Assembly: GCF_011493005.1 (NCBI RefSeq)
Contig: NZ_CP049158.1
Span: 1,762,372-1,826,371 of the forward strand
Direction: 5' to 3'
Source: Caballeronia sp. SBC1
GTDB taxonomy: Bacteria > Pseudomonadota > Gammaproteobacteria > Burkholderiales > Burkholderiaceae
Length of the DNA stretch: 64,000 nucleotides
Below, one piece after another: positions 18,802 through 28,448 of this stretch. Numbering within the stretch: the stretch's first letter is position 1; each line of letters begins with the position of its first letter. The position numbers were made by a program, and so were the translations under genes. Under the pieces are notes generated by a model. It saw nothing but the letters and a program-made list of their open reading frames with translations. It was not told where the DNA came from and ran no database searches.

Positions 18802-20777
18802 ATGCCCGCCGTCACGCGCGACGTACCGTCGCGCATCATGTTCCTGTACCGCGCCAACGCCCATAGCGGGAAGAACTTTCTATACCCGTGGTATCGCAGA
18901 TAAAACACTCTCGGGAATCCAGTCGCGGTAAATCGCGTCTCGTCCCACAAGCCATGTTCACGCTGCGTGGCATGCAAGTACTGCACGCCCTTCGCCACGG
19001 CCGGATGATCGACAAACCCCGCCGCCATCAACCCGAGCAACGCCCACGATGTCTGCGATGCCGTGCTCGGCGCCGCTTCATATCCGCGATAGTCGAGCTT
19101 ATAACTCTCCCCGCCCTCACCCCAACCGCCATCGGCGTTCTGAATGCTGATGAGCCACTGCGCGGCGCGTTGCATGCGGCTATCGGTAAGAGGCAGTCCC
19201 GCTGCATTCAACGCGCACAGCGCCGTCCACGTCCCATAGATATAGTTCAGCCCCCAACGCCCGTACCAGCTTCCATCGCGTTCCTGACCGCGCAAAATAT
19301 AGTCGAGCGAGCGTTTCGCCGGCTCACTCGTCGCCGGCAGCTCACCCAACTGCGCGAGCATCGAAAGACAACGCCCCGACACATCAACAGTAGGCGGATC
19401 GAGCAACGCGCCGTGATCGGAGAAAGGAATGTTGTTGAGGTAATACTGCGTGTTTTCAGGCTCGAACGCGCCCCACCCGCCGTCGCTGCTCTGCATGCCG
19501 ACGACCCATTCCCGCCCGCGCGCAATCGCTTCGCCGTACAACGCGGTACCGTTTTCACGATCGGCGCGTTCCATCGCCATAGCGACCACAGCGGTATCGT
19601 CCACATCCGGATAGTGCGGATTCGCAAATTGGAACGCCCAGCCGCCAGGCCGGATGTTCGGCCGGCGCGAGATCCAGTCTCCGCGTACATCGAGAATCTG
19701 CAGCGGCACGAGCCAGTCCAGACCACGCGAAACGGCAGCGCGCGCCTTGGGCGTGTCGGCTTCAAGCAACGCGTGCGCGACGAGCGACGTGTCCCATATC
19801 GGCGATAAACACGGCTGGCAATAAGCCTCGCCATCCGGCGCTTCATCGATGATCAAAAGCTTCTCAATCGACTTGCGCGCAATCGCCCGGTTCGGATGAT
19901 CTTCCGGATAACCGAGCACGTCGTACATCATCACGGAGTTGGCCATCGCGGGGAAAATCGCGCCGAGACCATCTTCTCCATTCAGCCGTTCATCGACGAA
20001 ACTCACGGCCGCTTCTATCGCGCGTTGCCGCGTATGACGCGGGAACAGCGGATCAGCGGCGCGCAGCACGGCGTCCACGCAGCGGAACAGCACGAACCAG
20101 CCCTGATGCTGATGCGGCGCACGCGCGGCCATGCCGGCGTTCACGGGGGCATCGAAGAACAGTTCATCAATGCGCACGCCCTTCGGATTTCGCGCGCGCG
20201 GCCGCTTTGCGTTGAGCACGAGCAGCGGCACGATCACGGTCCGCGCCCAGTACGACACCTTCGACAAATGGAACGGAAACCACTCGGGCAAGAGCGTGAT
20301 TTCCACGGGCATCATGGGCACCGCGCGCCACGACACCACGCCGAACAGTGCCAGCAAAATCCGCGTAAACACGTTCGATTTTTCCGCGCCGCCAGCCGCA
20401 ATAATCGCGCGGCGCGCCCGCTGCATATGTTCGGCTTCAGGCAAATCGCCGATCATCTTCAGCGCGAAATACGTCTTCACGGTGGCGCTGATGTCCATGG
20501 CGCCATCGGTGAACAGCGGCCAGCCGCCGTCCGCCCGCTGGATCCTGCGCAAGTACCGCGCGATCTTCGCTTCGAGTTCGAGATTCGGCGTCTCGGCAAG
20601 GTAATGCACGAGCAGCACGTATTCGGCGGGAATAGTGGCGTCGGCTTCGAGTTCGTAGAGCCAGTAGCCGTCGGGATGTTGGTCGGCAAGAATGGCATCG
20701 GCAGCGCGCGCCACCGACGCTTCCAGCGCCGCCGCCGTCACCGGCTGGAGGCCGGGCGGCTGGACAGTTTCGTTCAT
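18798..20777 (-). CDS. shc: Squalene-hopene cyclase
   Basis: This 659-residue membrane-associated cyclase turns squalene into hopene/hopanol. The catalytic acid motif DVDDTA is at residues 391-396 (DxDD). Several QW-type repeats are visible, such as GYWLYELEAD, GGWPLF, SSDGGWGAFEPEN, ERDGSWYGRWGLNYIYGTW and NADGGWGEGGESY. Length is normal for the family. The ATG overlaps the stop of hpnE as ATGA and the stop overlaps hpnG, so the operon is translationally coupled. Hopanoids strengthen the outer membrane of Burkholderia-type bacteria against acid and antibiotics. Confidence 0.97.
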   Translation of the reverse strand: MNETVQPPGLQPVTAAALEASVARAADAILADQHPDGYWLYELEADATIPAEYVLLVHYLAETPNLELEAKIARYLRRIQRADGGWPLFTDGAMDISATVKTYFALKMIGDLPEAEHMQRARRAIIAAGGAEKSNVFTRILLALFGVVSWRAVPMMPVEITLLPEWFPFHLSKVSYWARTVIVPLLVLNAKRPRARNPKGVRIDELFFDAPVNAGMAARAPHQHQGWFVLFRCVDAVLRAADPLFPRHTRQRAIEAAVSFVDERLNGEDGLGAIFPAMANSVMMYDVLGYPEDHPNRAIARKSIEKLLIIDEAPDGEAYCQPCLSPIWDTSLVAHALLEADTPKARAAVSRGLDWLVPLQILDVRGDWISRRPNIRPGGWAFQFANPHYPDVDDTAVVAMAMERADRENGTALYGEAIARGREWVVGMQSSDGGWGAFEPENTQYYLNNIPFSDHGALLDPPTVDVSGRCLSMLAQLGELPATSEPAKRSLDYILRGQERDGSWYGRWGLNYIYGTWTALCALNAAGLPLTDSRMQRAAQWLISIQNADGGWGEGGESYKLDYRGYEAAPSTASQTSWALLGLMAAGFVDHPAVAKGVQYLHATQREHGLWDETRFTATGFPRVFYLRYHGYRKFFPLWALARYRNMMRDGTSRVTAGM

Positions 20778-22060
20778 CAGCGTTGCACCGAGAAATCAAT
20801 AGAGGGATTCATAAGCAGGTCCGCAGCCTTCTGGCCGGAGCGGATCGAGCCTTCTATGGTGGCGGGCAGCCCGTTGGCCGTCCAGTCGCCGGCCAGCATC
20901 AGATTGGACCAGCGCGTGCGCGTGCCCGGCCGGAGGTTTTCCTGGCTCGGCACGGCCGCAAAGGTCGCACGCTTTTCCGTGACAATTTGCCACGTCGGCA
21001 TGCGCTCAACCGGCAAGCGCGCCGCCTTCGCGACCTCTTGCCAGATGCCGTGGGCAAGCGCCTCGCGCGGGGTATCGAGGAGATGATCCGCGCCGCTAAT
21101 GGTCACCGAAAGACGTCCATCGAACGCGAACAGCCATTCGGCGGTGCCGTTCAGCAAACCAGTCATTGGCTCGAAGGCTAGCGGCGGATCAATAGCAAAA
21201 TGCGCATTGACGATGGCGCGGAATTCGTTCGGCGCGGTTAAGCCCGGCACGAGTTGCTGTGCCACGTTCGGCGGCACGCCAAGTACCACGCCGTCGTGAA
21301 TACCGATGTCCACGCGGCCATCATCGAAATCAAGCGATGTGACACGCGTCTTCGAATCCGTGCCGGAGAACCCGATCTCACGCACCCGCGACCCGAGCTT
21401 GATCTCCGCGCCGCCATATTGCAGCAGACGCAACGCGGGATCGACGAACGCATGGCCCAGCCCGTTGCGCGCGACCAGCGGCCGGCACGCCTGACCGCCC
21501 AGCAGCAGCGATTCCTTCAGCACGTTGCCGGCGAGCACCGCGCTACCTTCACGCGGATCCACATTCAGCACGGCCAGGAACAGCGGGCTGATCAGCGCGT
21601 CCCACAAGCGCCCGTTCGTGCGCATGGTTTGCTGCATCGTGCGGCCGGGTTTGGCGAACAGCAGCGGCAGCAACGACAAATAATCCGAGGGCATGGTGCC
21701 CGGAACACGCGCGGCGGAATCGAAGATCCAGCCCGGCATGCGGCCCGGCGAAAGCTTCACGGTCCAGCGCGCGCCGCTGCGCAAATCCATGAACGGAAAC
21801 TCGGGCTGGGTCGGGCCAACGAGTTCGTCGACCGCGCCAATCGCCTTGGCATAGCTCAGCGTGGCGTGGTTGCCCGACAGCACCAGATGGTTGCCGTTAT
21901 CGATGGTGGCGTTGAGTTTGATATCGAAGTAAGAACGGCAGCGGCCGCCCGCGTGCGGCGCGGCTTCGTGCAGCATCACGCGCGCTCCACGGCGCTGCAA
22001 CTGGACTGCGGCGGCGAGTCCCGATAACCCGGCGCCAATCACATGAACGAGACGCGACAT
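20777..22060 (-). CDS. hpnE: Hydroxysqualene dehydroxylase HpnE (FAD-dependent)
   Basis: The 427-residue protein opens with a Rossmann FAD-binding motif (VHVIGAGLSGLAAAVQLQRRG, GxGxxG at about residues 8-13). HpnE reduces hydroxysqualene, made by HpnC, to squalene. Other amine-oxidase/phytoene-desaturase features include NGNHLVLSGNHAT and the closing LMLAGDWTANGLPATIEGSIRSG, the second FAD contact. The ATG at 22060 overlaps the hpnD stop as ATGA; a longer frame begins at 22087 inside hpnD. It feeds the squalene-hopene cyclase encoded next. Confidence 0.93.
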   Translation of the reverse strand: MSRLVHVIGAGLSGLAAAVQLQRRGARVMLHEAAPHAGGRCRSYFDIKLNATIDNGNHLVLSGNHATLSYAKAIGAVDELVGPTQPEFPFMDLRSGARWTVKLSPGRMPGWIFDSAARVPGTMPSDYLSLLPLLFAKPGRTMQQTMRTNGRLWDALISPLFLAVLNVDPREGSAVLAGNVLKESLLLGGQACRPLVARNGLGHAFVDPALRLLQYGGAEIKLGSRVREIGFSGTDSKTRVTSLDFDDGRVDIGIHDGVVLGVPPNVAQQLVPGLTAPNEFRAIVNAHFAIDPPLAFEPMTGLLNGTAEWLFAFDGRLSVTISGADHLLDTPREALAHGIWQEVAKAARLPVERMPTWQIVTEKRATFAAVPSQENLRPGTRTRWSNLMLAGDWTANGLPATIEGSIRSGQKAADLLMNPSIDFSVQR

Positions 22061-22962
22061 CAGAAAATATGTCGCGCGACGATCCACAACAGCCGCGAAC
22101 GCGGCGTGCGGATGTGGTTGCGCGGGAGATCGAAGCCGCGCTTCAAGTTCGCTTCAAGCACACACCGATACGCACCCGACATGATGCGCGGCGCCCGCAC
22201 CTGAGCACGCGGCGCGGTCGCCATGATCGCGTCGGATTGCGCATAGTGGGTCCGCGCGCGATCGGCAAGCGTCAGGCAGACGCGCGGCAAGCGGGCATCG
22301 TTGACTATGGACGCGATGTCGGTCGTGGAAATACCTTCGCGGGACAGCAGTTCTCGTGGCAGATAAACGCGTCCAATGCCGGCATCTTCATCGATGTCGC
22401 GAAGAATGTTCGTGAGTTGCAGCGCACGGCCGAGGTGGTGCGCAAGACGCCGTCCGGCATCTTCGTGCATCCCGAATATCCTCACCGATAACCGTCCGAC
22501 CGCGCTCGCCACGCGGTCGCAATACAGGTCGAGCGTGGCTTCGTCGGGCGCGACGATGTCTTCGGCGGCGTCCATGGCCATGCCGTCGATCACGGCAATG
22601 AAGTCATCGCGCGAAAGATGAAAGGCGTGGATATGTTGCGTCAACGCAGCCAGCGACCTGCGCGGCTTGCCGGCGTAGCAATCGTCTATGTCCGCGCGCC
22701 ATTGTTCGAGCGCCGCGGCGCGTTCGCCGCGCGGCAGCGTGCCGTCGGCAATGTCGTCAACCGCGCGACAGAACGCGTAGACCTGATACATGGCGTCGCG
22801 CTGCGCAGCCGGCAGGATGCGCATGGCGAGATAGAACGAACTACCCGACGTTACCTTGGCAACGTCGGGAGCAGGATCGTCGGCGATAAGATTGGAAACG
22901 GCCAAGACGGACTCCGCTGTGGCGCCCCCAAGGGCAGCAGTGTTAGATCGGGCGCCGGGCAT
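22060..22962 (-). CDS. hpnD: Presqualene diphosphate synthase HpnD
   Basis: This 300-residue trans-isoprenyl synthase of the squalene/phytoene family condenses two farnesyl diphosphates into presqualene diphosphate. The first aspartate-rich motif is AVDDIAD and the second sits in NILRDIDEDAGIGRVYLP. The N-terminus carries about 40 residues of low-complexity extension before SGSSFYLAMRILP. It is the first gene of the four-gene unit. HpnC, which normally acts between HpnD and HpnE, is not in this window and must be encoded elsewhere if the pathway is complete. Confidence 0.93.
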   Translation of the reverse strand: MPGARSNTAALGGATAESVLAVSNLIADDPAPDVAKVTSGSSFYLAMRILPAAQRDAMYQVYAFCRAVDDIADGTLPRGERAAALEQWRADIDDCYAGKPRRSLAALTQHIHAFHLSRDDFIAVIDGMAMDAAEDIVAPDEATLDLYCDRVASAVGRLSVRIFGMHEDAGRRLAHHLGRALQLTNILRDIDEDAGIGRVYLPRELLSREGISTTDIASIVNDARLPRVCLTLADRARTHYAQSDAIMATAPRAQVRAPRIMSGAYRCVLEANLKRGFDLPRNHIRTPRSRLLWIVARHIF

Positions 22963-23503
22963 CCGGCTTCATGAAACATGCTTTGAAGCTGAATGCAAGC
23001 TCGGCGCAAACCGGCTTCAGACGGCGTGCAGCCGTGCCGGAAGCGGCGAAAAGTATATCAAGTTTGTGAAGTGTTGCCCTGAGATGGCCCTATCCCGCGC
23101 TTTCAACGCGCTTGCCGCGCACCCTCCGCCGGGTTCAATCTTCGTACAAACATTGGCCGACCGTGGCGGCGCTGCTTGATATTCCTCACCAACTTTACGC
23201 GATCCGCCGCTTTTTACCACTCGCCCTCGCGCGCTCGGGACATCACCTCGCCTCAAATCCTGTCGTTTAAACGTCGATACCGTGTGGTTTCGCAGAACAT
23301 CGATTCATCGGTTGAAAGGCACGATTTATGCACGCATTTTCTTTCCCGAGCGCGGGCGATAAACGGGCAATAAACAAGCGAGCGACAAACGAGCGGCTAA
23401 AATGCGCGGAGTTCGCGCACAGCATTCGCTGCCTTTCACCGTTGCAAAAAAACATGCCGCGAAATGCCGCGCTCAGTTATTCACATCGGGACGACGACTC
23501 ACC
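22963..23503. other. Intergenic region between divergent hopanoid operon and hybrid kinase gene
   Basis: Contains the promoters for both directions by position. I see no clear operator or RNA gene. Confidence 0.4.
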
Positions 23504-25765
23504 ATGACGCCGCAACGTGAGGAACCAGGCGCTGACCATTGGCAGGACGAGCCGCCTTTTCCCGTGGTGCCGGAGCGTAACTTCGCCGCCCAGCGCATGA
23601 CCCTCCGGGTCCTTCTGATCGCCGCCATTGTCTTGCCCTGCCTGTATGTGGCGGCCATGTCGTGGAGCGATCTGAAGGCGCAGGAAGCCGATGCCGCCGA
23701 GGTGGTTGATCGCAACGCGCATGTGGCCGAAGAACACGCGCTGAAAGTCTTCGACATGAACGAGACGCTCAACGCCCGCGTGATCGACCTGATCAGCGGC
23801 GTGGACGACAACACTTTGCGCCTCGAAGAACGCTCCATTCACGACAAACTCGTGGCAATGGGCGGCGGTTATCCGCAAGTAGCGTCGGTGAGCATCATTG
23901 GCGCGGATGGGCGCCTGATTGCCACGAGCCGCATTTTCCCCTCGCCGGATGTATCGATTGCAACCCGCGACGACTTCGTCGGCATTCGCGACCACAAGAT
24001 GTTTGAAAACGTCTCCCGCGTGATGGTCGGGAAGGTGGCCGGCGAGACCGTGTTCAACACGGCTGTGCCGCGCAAGAACTCGGATGGCCGCTTCGCCGGC
24101 ATTGTGACCATCGCGCTCCGCCCGAGTTACTTTGGTGCGTTCTACGCCGAATTGCTCGGCCAACACTCCACCGTATCGCTCGGCCTCACGCGTGCGGACG
24201 GCGCGGTGCTCGCCTGGTATCCCGCGCGGCCGCCCGACCGCATGGAACTTGTCGCCAGTTCGCCGTTGCGCGAGGCGTATGCGGCGGGACAGCGGAACGG
24301 CATCCTGCGAATGCGCTCAGGGCTCGACAATGAAATGAAGATCGTGGCGTATCGCAAGGTGGGGAATTATCCCGTGTATGTATCCAGCGGATATCCTGTC
24401 GCAACCATCTGGGCTGCGTGGTATCGGCGTGTCAGCGTGCTGATCCTGTCCTTGTTCGCGCCATGCGTCGTGCTCTGGGGCGTGATCTGGTTGTCCCTGC
24501 GCCGCCTCGCGAATGAAGAAGACGCCTGGGAGCGCTGGCAAGCGGAAGCGTCCATGCGCCGTTCGATCGAATCGGCTTACCGGCAGGCGCGCAAGATGGA
24601 AGCGCTGGGTAATCTGGTCGGCAGCGTCGCGCATGATTTCAACAACCTGCTGATGATCCTCTCAACAAACGTCCAGATTGTCCGGCGACGCGGCGCTGCC
24701 GGGCTGGACCGCGAATTGTCGGCCATGGAACGCGCGCTTAAGAGCGGTCAGTCGCTGACGCGCCAGTTGCTGGGCGTTGCCCGTAAGCAACCGCTGCGCA
24801 ATGAGACCATTGCAATCGGCAGGTGGCTGCCGGCTTGCCGCGAACTGCTGAAGGCGTCGCTGGGCGCAAAAGTCGCGCTGAATCTCGAAGCGAGTGACGA
24901 CGTATGGCCAGTTCGCGTCGATGCCGCCGAACTGGAGCTTGCGCTCATCAACGTGGCCGTGAACGCCCGCGACGCCATGCCGAGCGGCGGCACCTTCTCG
25001 GTCCGCGCCGACAACGTGCACTTTCGCCACGAGGACGGTTTTCCGATCATCGGCGAATTCGTGCAGTTGACGCTGGAGGACACGGGCGGGGGCATGGGTC
25101 CCGAAGTCCTCGGCCGCGCGTTCGAACCGTTGTTCACCACCAAGCCCAAAGGCATGGGTACCGGGCTGGGCCTGCCGCAAGTGTTCGCGTTCTGCGAGCG
25201 CGCGGGCGGCGTGGCGACCATTGACAGCGCGGTGGGCGCGGGAACGTCGGTGCGTCTTTATTTGCCGCGCGCGAGTGCAGCCGTAGCGGAACCCCACGAA
25301 GCGCAACACGACACCGCCGCGGCCGGCGAAGCGCACGGCTTGCGCGTGCTGCTGGTGGAAGACAACGAAGAAGTGGCTGCAGGCACAGAAGCGTTGTTGT
25401 CGATGATGAATCACAACGTCACCCACGTCTTCAACGCGGACGGCGCGATCGCCATGCTGGATGCGGCCCGTCGCGACGTGGCCAATGACGGTGCGCTGCC
25501 GTTCGACGTCGTGCTCTCCGATATCCACATGCCGGGCAAGCTGAACGGCATCGACCTGGCGGAGATCCTGCAAAGCTGGACGCCGCGCGTGCCCGTGATC
25601 CTGGTGACGGGCTATGCCGAAGAACTGGACCGGGCGCGTGAGGTCGATGCGCGCGTGCTGTCCAAACCGTTCGATATCGCCTTGCTCGATTCGCTTCTGC
25701 AAGCCATTCGCGAAGATCTCAGCGCACGCGCGGACAACCGCGAACACGGCGAAGCGCAGCACTGA
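23504..25765 (+). CDS. Hybrid sensor histidine kinase with dCACHE-type sensor and receiver domain
   Basis: A 753-residue membrane sensor: first membrane helix about residues 32-52, a periplasmic double-CACHE-like domain to about 300, a second helix about 308-330, then HisKA with the phospho-accepting His377 in VAHDFNNL, an HATPase domain (NVAVNARDAMPSGG, EDTGGGMG, GMGTGLGLPQVF) and a C-terminal receiver with Asp673 in VLSDIHMPG. Such kinases sense small periplasmic ligands. No response regulator gene is adjacent, so the partner is elsewhere. The ATG at 23504 is preferred over one at 23402 because the longer form adds a basic tail with no purpose. Confidence 0.9.
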   Translation: MTPQREEPGADHWQDEPPFPVVPERNFAAQRMTLRVLLIAAIVLPCLYVAAMSWSDLKAQEADAAEVVDRNAHVAEEHALKVFDMNETLNARVIDLISGVDDNTLRLEERSIHDKLVAMGGGYPQVASVSIIGADGRLIATSRIFPSPDVSIATRDDFVGIRDHKMFENVSRVMVGKVAGETVFNTAVPRKNSDGRFAGIVTIALRPSYFGAFYAELLGQHSTVSLGLTRADGAVLAWYPARPPDRMELVASSPLREAYAAGQRNGILRMRSGLDNEMKIVAYRKVGNYPVYVSSGYPVATIWAAWYRRVSVLILSLFAPCVVLWGVIWLSLRRLANEEDAWERWQAEASMRRSIESAYRQARKMEALGNLVGSVAHDFNNLLMILSTNVQIVRRRGAAGLDRELSAMERALKSGQSLTRQLLGVARKQPLRNETIAIGRWLPACRELLKASLGAKVALNLEASDDVWPVRVDAAELELALINVAVNARDAMPSGGTFSVRADNVHFRHEDGFPIIGEFVQLTLEDTGGGMGPEVLGRAFEPLFTTKPKGMGTGLGLPQVFAFCERAGGVATIDSAVGAGTSVRLYLPRASAAVAEPHEAQHDTAAAGEAHGLRVLLVEDNEEVAAGTEALLSMMNHNVTHVFNADGAIAMLDAARRDVANDGALPFDVVLSDIHMPGKLNGIDLAEILQSWTPRVPVILVTGYAEELDRAREVDARVLSKPFDIALLDSLLQAIREDLSARADNREHGEAQH

Positions 25766-25989
25766 GCCACAGCACTGAGCCGAGCGCCTTTTCCACACGC
25801 TTTGTAAAAACATCCGCTCGCCGAGAGACATCGGGCGGGATCGTCTTGCGCTGGAGATGGCGTCGCGGCGCGCACGTCCACGACCCGGCACGCGAGTTGC
25901 GAGATAACACGTGAGTTGCGACCTAAACTAGATTTGCGACGAGTCTTTTTGATCCGTCGCGATTGATGACATGCCGCCAGGAGGCAGCC

Positions 25990-27288
25990 ATGCGACACAC
26001 AGTTATTGGTATCTTCGATACCTACGACCAGGCCGAAGTGGCGCGCAGCGCACTGGTTGCGTCGGGTTTTGCCCGCTCTGATATCGAGCTTCAGGCTGCA
26101 CCCCAGCCTTCCTCACCCGACGATGACCCCGCCCTCGCAGCCGGCCAGCCACCTGAAACCAGCGGCGTGCTGGCGAATATCGAACGCTTCTTTTCGATGC
26201 TGTTCGGAGGCCGGGATCAGCCGCCCGAAGTAGCGCATTACTCCGAAGCCGTCCGGCGCGGCGGAGTGCTGGTGGCCGTCGATACGGCAACCGAGGCGCT
26301 CGCCGACGCAGCCCGCCAGACGCTGGCAGAGCAAGGCGCAATTGATATTGACGAACGTGCAGCAAGCTGGGGCACGCTGAATCACGGACGCACGACCGCC
26401 GCCGCAGGCGATGACCGCGATCATTCCTTGCTCGACGAACTCGGCCTCGGGACGGGCAGCGCCGTGCCTGGACGCGCGCCGGTGAATCCGCCAGGAGATC
26501 CGATTGGCGCTGCACGCGCCGACGCCAACCGGGCACGCGCTTATCCCCACGCGGACCGTGACGATCCGGCTGTGCAGCCGCTTGACCCAATTAGCCCGGT
26601 TGCCCGCGATGTCTTCGCCGGCGGCAGCGATTCGACCTATCGCGCAACAGGCGGCGATCCGATGACCAGCGGCACCGTCTGGCAGGATACGAACGAAACT
26701 GTGCGGCGCTCGGCTTCCTCTGCTGCGTCGTCGTTAGATGAACCGCTGGCCGGTGGCGCGGTTACACCGGCTCCGGCTGAAGGCGTACGTCCGGTTGCAA
26801 GCGAACCGCTGAGCGGCGGCGCGTCGGCGCAAGGCTGGCGCGCCGTCGATCCGCTCGATCCGCTGGATGAAACCGAAACAGCGTCGCGCGTGGGTAGCGT
26901 GGGTGGCACTGACGCCATGAGCGCGACGGGCTCGCCGGTTCCGGGCACGCTGAGCCAGACTGGGGACTCTTCGCTCGGGACGCGTCCGGGCGCCCGAAGC
27001 ACGATGCCGGACGAATACATGGAGTACGAAGACGAGTTCCGCAGCGACTACGAGTCGAAGTACGCGGCGACGGGCGCAAGTTATGAAGAGTACGAAGAAG
27101 CGTATAAATACGGCGCCTCAGCCGCCAGCGACGAGCGTTTCCACCGCCGCAACTGGGACGATACGATGGAAACCGAACTCCGGCACGACTGGGAAGGCCG
27201 CGGTTTGGGCGGCGCGCCCACATGGGAGCGCTTCAAGCTCGCGGTACGTCACGGCTGGGAGCGCGTGACGGGGCATCACCACCTGTAG
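25990..27288 (+). CDS. Stress-type protein with N-terminal general-stress-protein domain and long disordered tail
   Basis: The ATG at 25990 follows a perfect AGGAGG. The first 110 residues (MRHTVIGIFDTYDQAEVARS, SEAVRRGGVLVAVDT) form an alpha/beta domain like that of general stress proteins of the 17M/YflT type. Residues about 130-330 are low-complexity (Ala, Gly, Pro, Ser, Asp). The C-terminus holds two Tyr/Glu-rich helical repeats (EYEDEFRSDYESKY; SYEEYEEAYKYG) and a DWEGRGLGGAPTWERFK motif. No signal peptide. The function is unknown; Burkholderiaceae have proteins of this layout tied to stress. A strong terminator follows. Confidence 0.75.
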   Translation: MRHTVIGIFDTYDQAEVARSALVASGFARSDIELQAAPQPSSPDDDPALAAGQPPETSGVLANIERFFSMLFGGRDQPPEVAHYSEAVRRGGVLVAVDTATEALADAARQTLAEQGAIDIDERAASWGTLNHGRTTAAAGDDRDHSLLDELGLGTGSAVPGRAPVNPPGDPIGAARADANRARAYPHADRDDPAVQPLDPISPVARDVFAGGSDSTYRATGGDPMTSGTVWQDTNETVRRSASSAASSLDEPLAGGAVTPAPAEGVRPVASEPLSGGASAQGWRAVDPLDPLDETETASRVGSVGGTDAMSATGSPVPGTLSQTGDSSLGTRPGARSTMPDEYMEYEDEFRSDYESKYAATGASYEEYEEAYKYGASAASDERFHRRNWDDTMETELRHDWEGRGLGGAPTWERFKLAVRHGWERVTGHHHL

Positions 27289-27310
27289 CGGGCGCTGATC
27301 ACCGCGTTGA

Positions 27311-27348
27311 AACGACCACGGCCCGCTAAAGCGGGCCGTGGTCGTTTT
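27311..27348. terminator. Strong terminator, usable on both strands
   Basis: Perfect 16-bp arms AACGACCACGGCCCGC / GCGGGCCGTGGTCGTT with a TAAA loop, T-run after and A-run before. It serves both the gene on its left and the convergent reductase gene. Confidence 0.9.
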
Positions 27349-27366
27349 GCGATTGGGTTTTACAGC

Positions 27367-27921
27367 CTAAACCGTCGCAAGGCGCTGAACCCACGCGACG
27401 TATTTATCGACGAAATTCTGCAGGAACTTGCGCGTGTCTTCGCTCACGATCGTGCCGCTGGCATCAATACGGTTTGCATCGTGTTTGACGAACATCTCCG
27501 GATGACCCATGAGCGGCACATCGAGGTAAGCGAGCACATTGCGCAGGTGCGCCTGCGCGAGCGCCGTACCAGTCGCGCCCGGCGACGTGCCCAGCACCGC
27601 GCCCGGCTTGTTGGCCCACGCGCTGTGACCCCACGGCCGCGAACCCCAGTCCAGCGCATTCTTCAGCACGCCGGGAATCGAGCGGTTGTATTCCGGCGTG
27701 ACGAACAGCAAGCCATTCGCCGCCGAAATCTTTTGCTTGAAGGTTCGGGCGGCTTCGGGAAAGTCGCTGTCGTAGTCCTGGCTATAGAGCGGCAAGCCCG
27801 CGATATCCAGGAACTCGAACGAAAAATCCGGCGGCGCAAGCGACGTTACCGCGTGTGCAAGCTGCTTGTTGAATGAATCTCGGCGAATGCTGCCAACAAC
27901 AACCGCAATCTTGTAGGTCAT
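27367..27921 (-). CDS. NADPH-dependent FMN reductase
   Basis: This 184-residue flavodoxin-fold oxidoreductase starts MTYKIAVVVGSIRRDSFNKQ; GSIRRDSFN is the FMN phosphate-binding loop of the ChrR/YieF/Azr family. FVTPEYNRSIPGVLKNALDW is the family's second conserved block (EYN contacts the flavin). Members reduce quinones, chromate or flavins at the cost of NAD(P)H. The ATG at 27921 is chosen by homology; the frame extends to 28017. A single-gene unit. Confidence 0.93.
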   Translation of the reverse strand: MTYKIAVVVGSIRRDSFNKQLAHAVTSLAPPDFSFEFLDIAGLPLYSQDYDSDFPEAARTFKQKISAANGLLFVTPEYNRSIPGVLKNALDWGSRPWGHSAWANKPGAVLGTSPGATGTALAQAHLRNVLAYLDVPLMGHPEMFVKHDANRIDASGTIVSEDTRKFLQNFVDKYVAWVQRLATV

Positions 27922-28168
27922 GGCTTGTCCCGGTGACTGAAAGAAGCTGGCAGATGAACTGCATGCACGAAGGTGACGTAGATGACGTGTGCCAGCCGGC
28001 CCATCATAGGCGGTCACCCAAGGTGATGACTATCCGAAATCGGTCGGATTGACGCCTGGACCGCGATCGGGCGGTGCACATTTCGTAGCGTGCTCTGCCT
28101 CACGATGAGCGTTTCAGTCGCACACCGGGCCACAGGCCCGTTACAAGCCATTTTCGAGATGATTTCCA

Positions 28169-28201
28169 CAAAGTTGTCCACAGAAACTGTGGACAACTTT
28201 G
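28169..28201. promoter_or_regulatory. Perfect 15-bp palindrome built on two DnaA-box-like 9-mers
   Basis: CAAAGTTGTCCACAG, AAA, then CTGTGGACAACTTTG. Each arm holds TTGTCCACA, one base from the DnaA consensus TTATCCACA. No T-run follows, so it is not a standard terminator. Confidence 0.6.
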
Positions 28202-28307
28202 TAGATGTTTAATAATTAGCACTAAACCGCCTCGATGCTTGGCGGAATAAGGCTAGGCGTGGCGAAAGGCGGCAAGAGCGCGGCTATCGCCGCCGCCGGG
28301 TCAAAAA

Positions 28308-28448
28308 TTATTGACCGAAAAACACATTGCATTGCGACGGCGGGCCTTGGCACGTCGACGACTGCGAATTGGCGTTAGTGGCAGCGCTGGCAGCGCCTGC
28401 CACAGCGAACAAAGCGACAGCAGCGAAGATGGAAAGCATGCGTTTCAT
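28308..28448 (-). CDS. Small secreted peptide (46 aa precursor)
   Basis: A short frame missed by length filters: ATG at 28448 with AGGTG seven bases upstream. The peptide begins MKRMLSIFAAVALFAVAGAA, a clear signal sequence with cleavage expected after ASA near residue 22. The mature part is about 24 residues with two cysteines spaced for a disulfide (STCQGPPSQCNVFFGQ). It resembles the small exported peptides common in Burkholderiaceae, function unknown. Confidence 0.6.
   Translation of the reverse strand: MKRMLSIFAAVALFAVAGAASAATNANSQSSTCQGPPSQCNVFFGQ

Noticed and set aside
19896..21086. Long plus-strand frame opposite the hopanoid genes
   Set aside because: Antisense shadow; the minus-strand genes are clearly shc and hpnE.
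23186..23203. GGTGAGGAATATC on the minus strand upstream of the hybrid kinase
   Set aside because: It lacks the CRGGA half of the iteron and is not counted as a copy.
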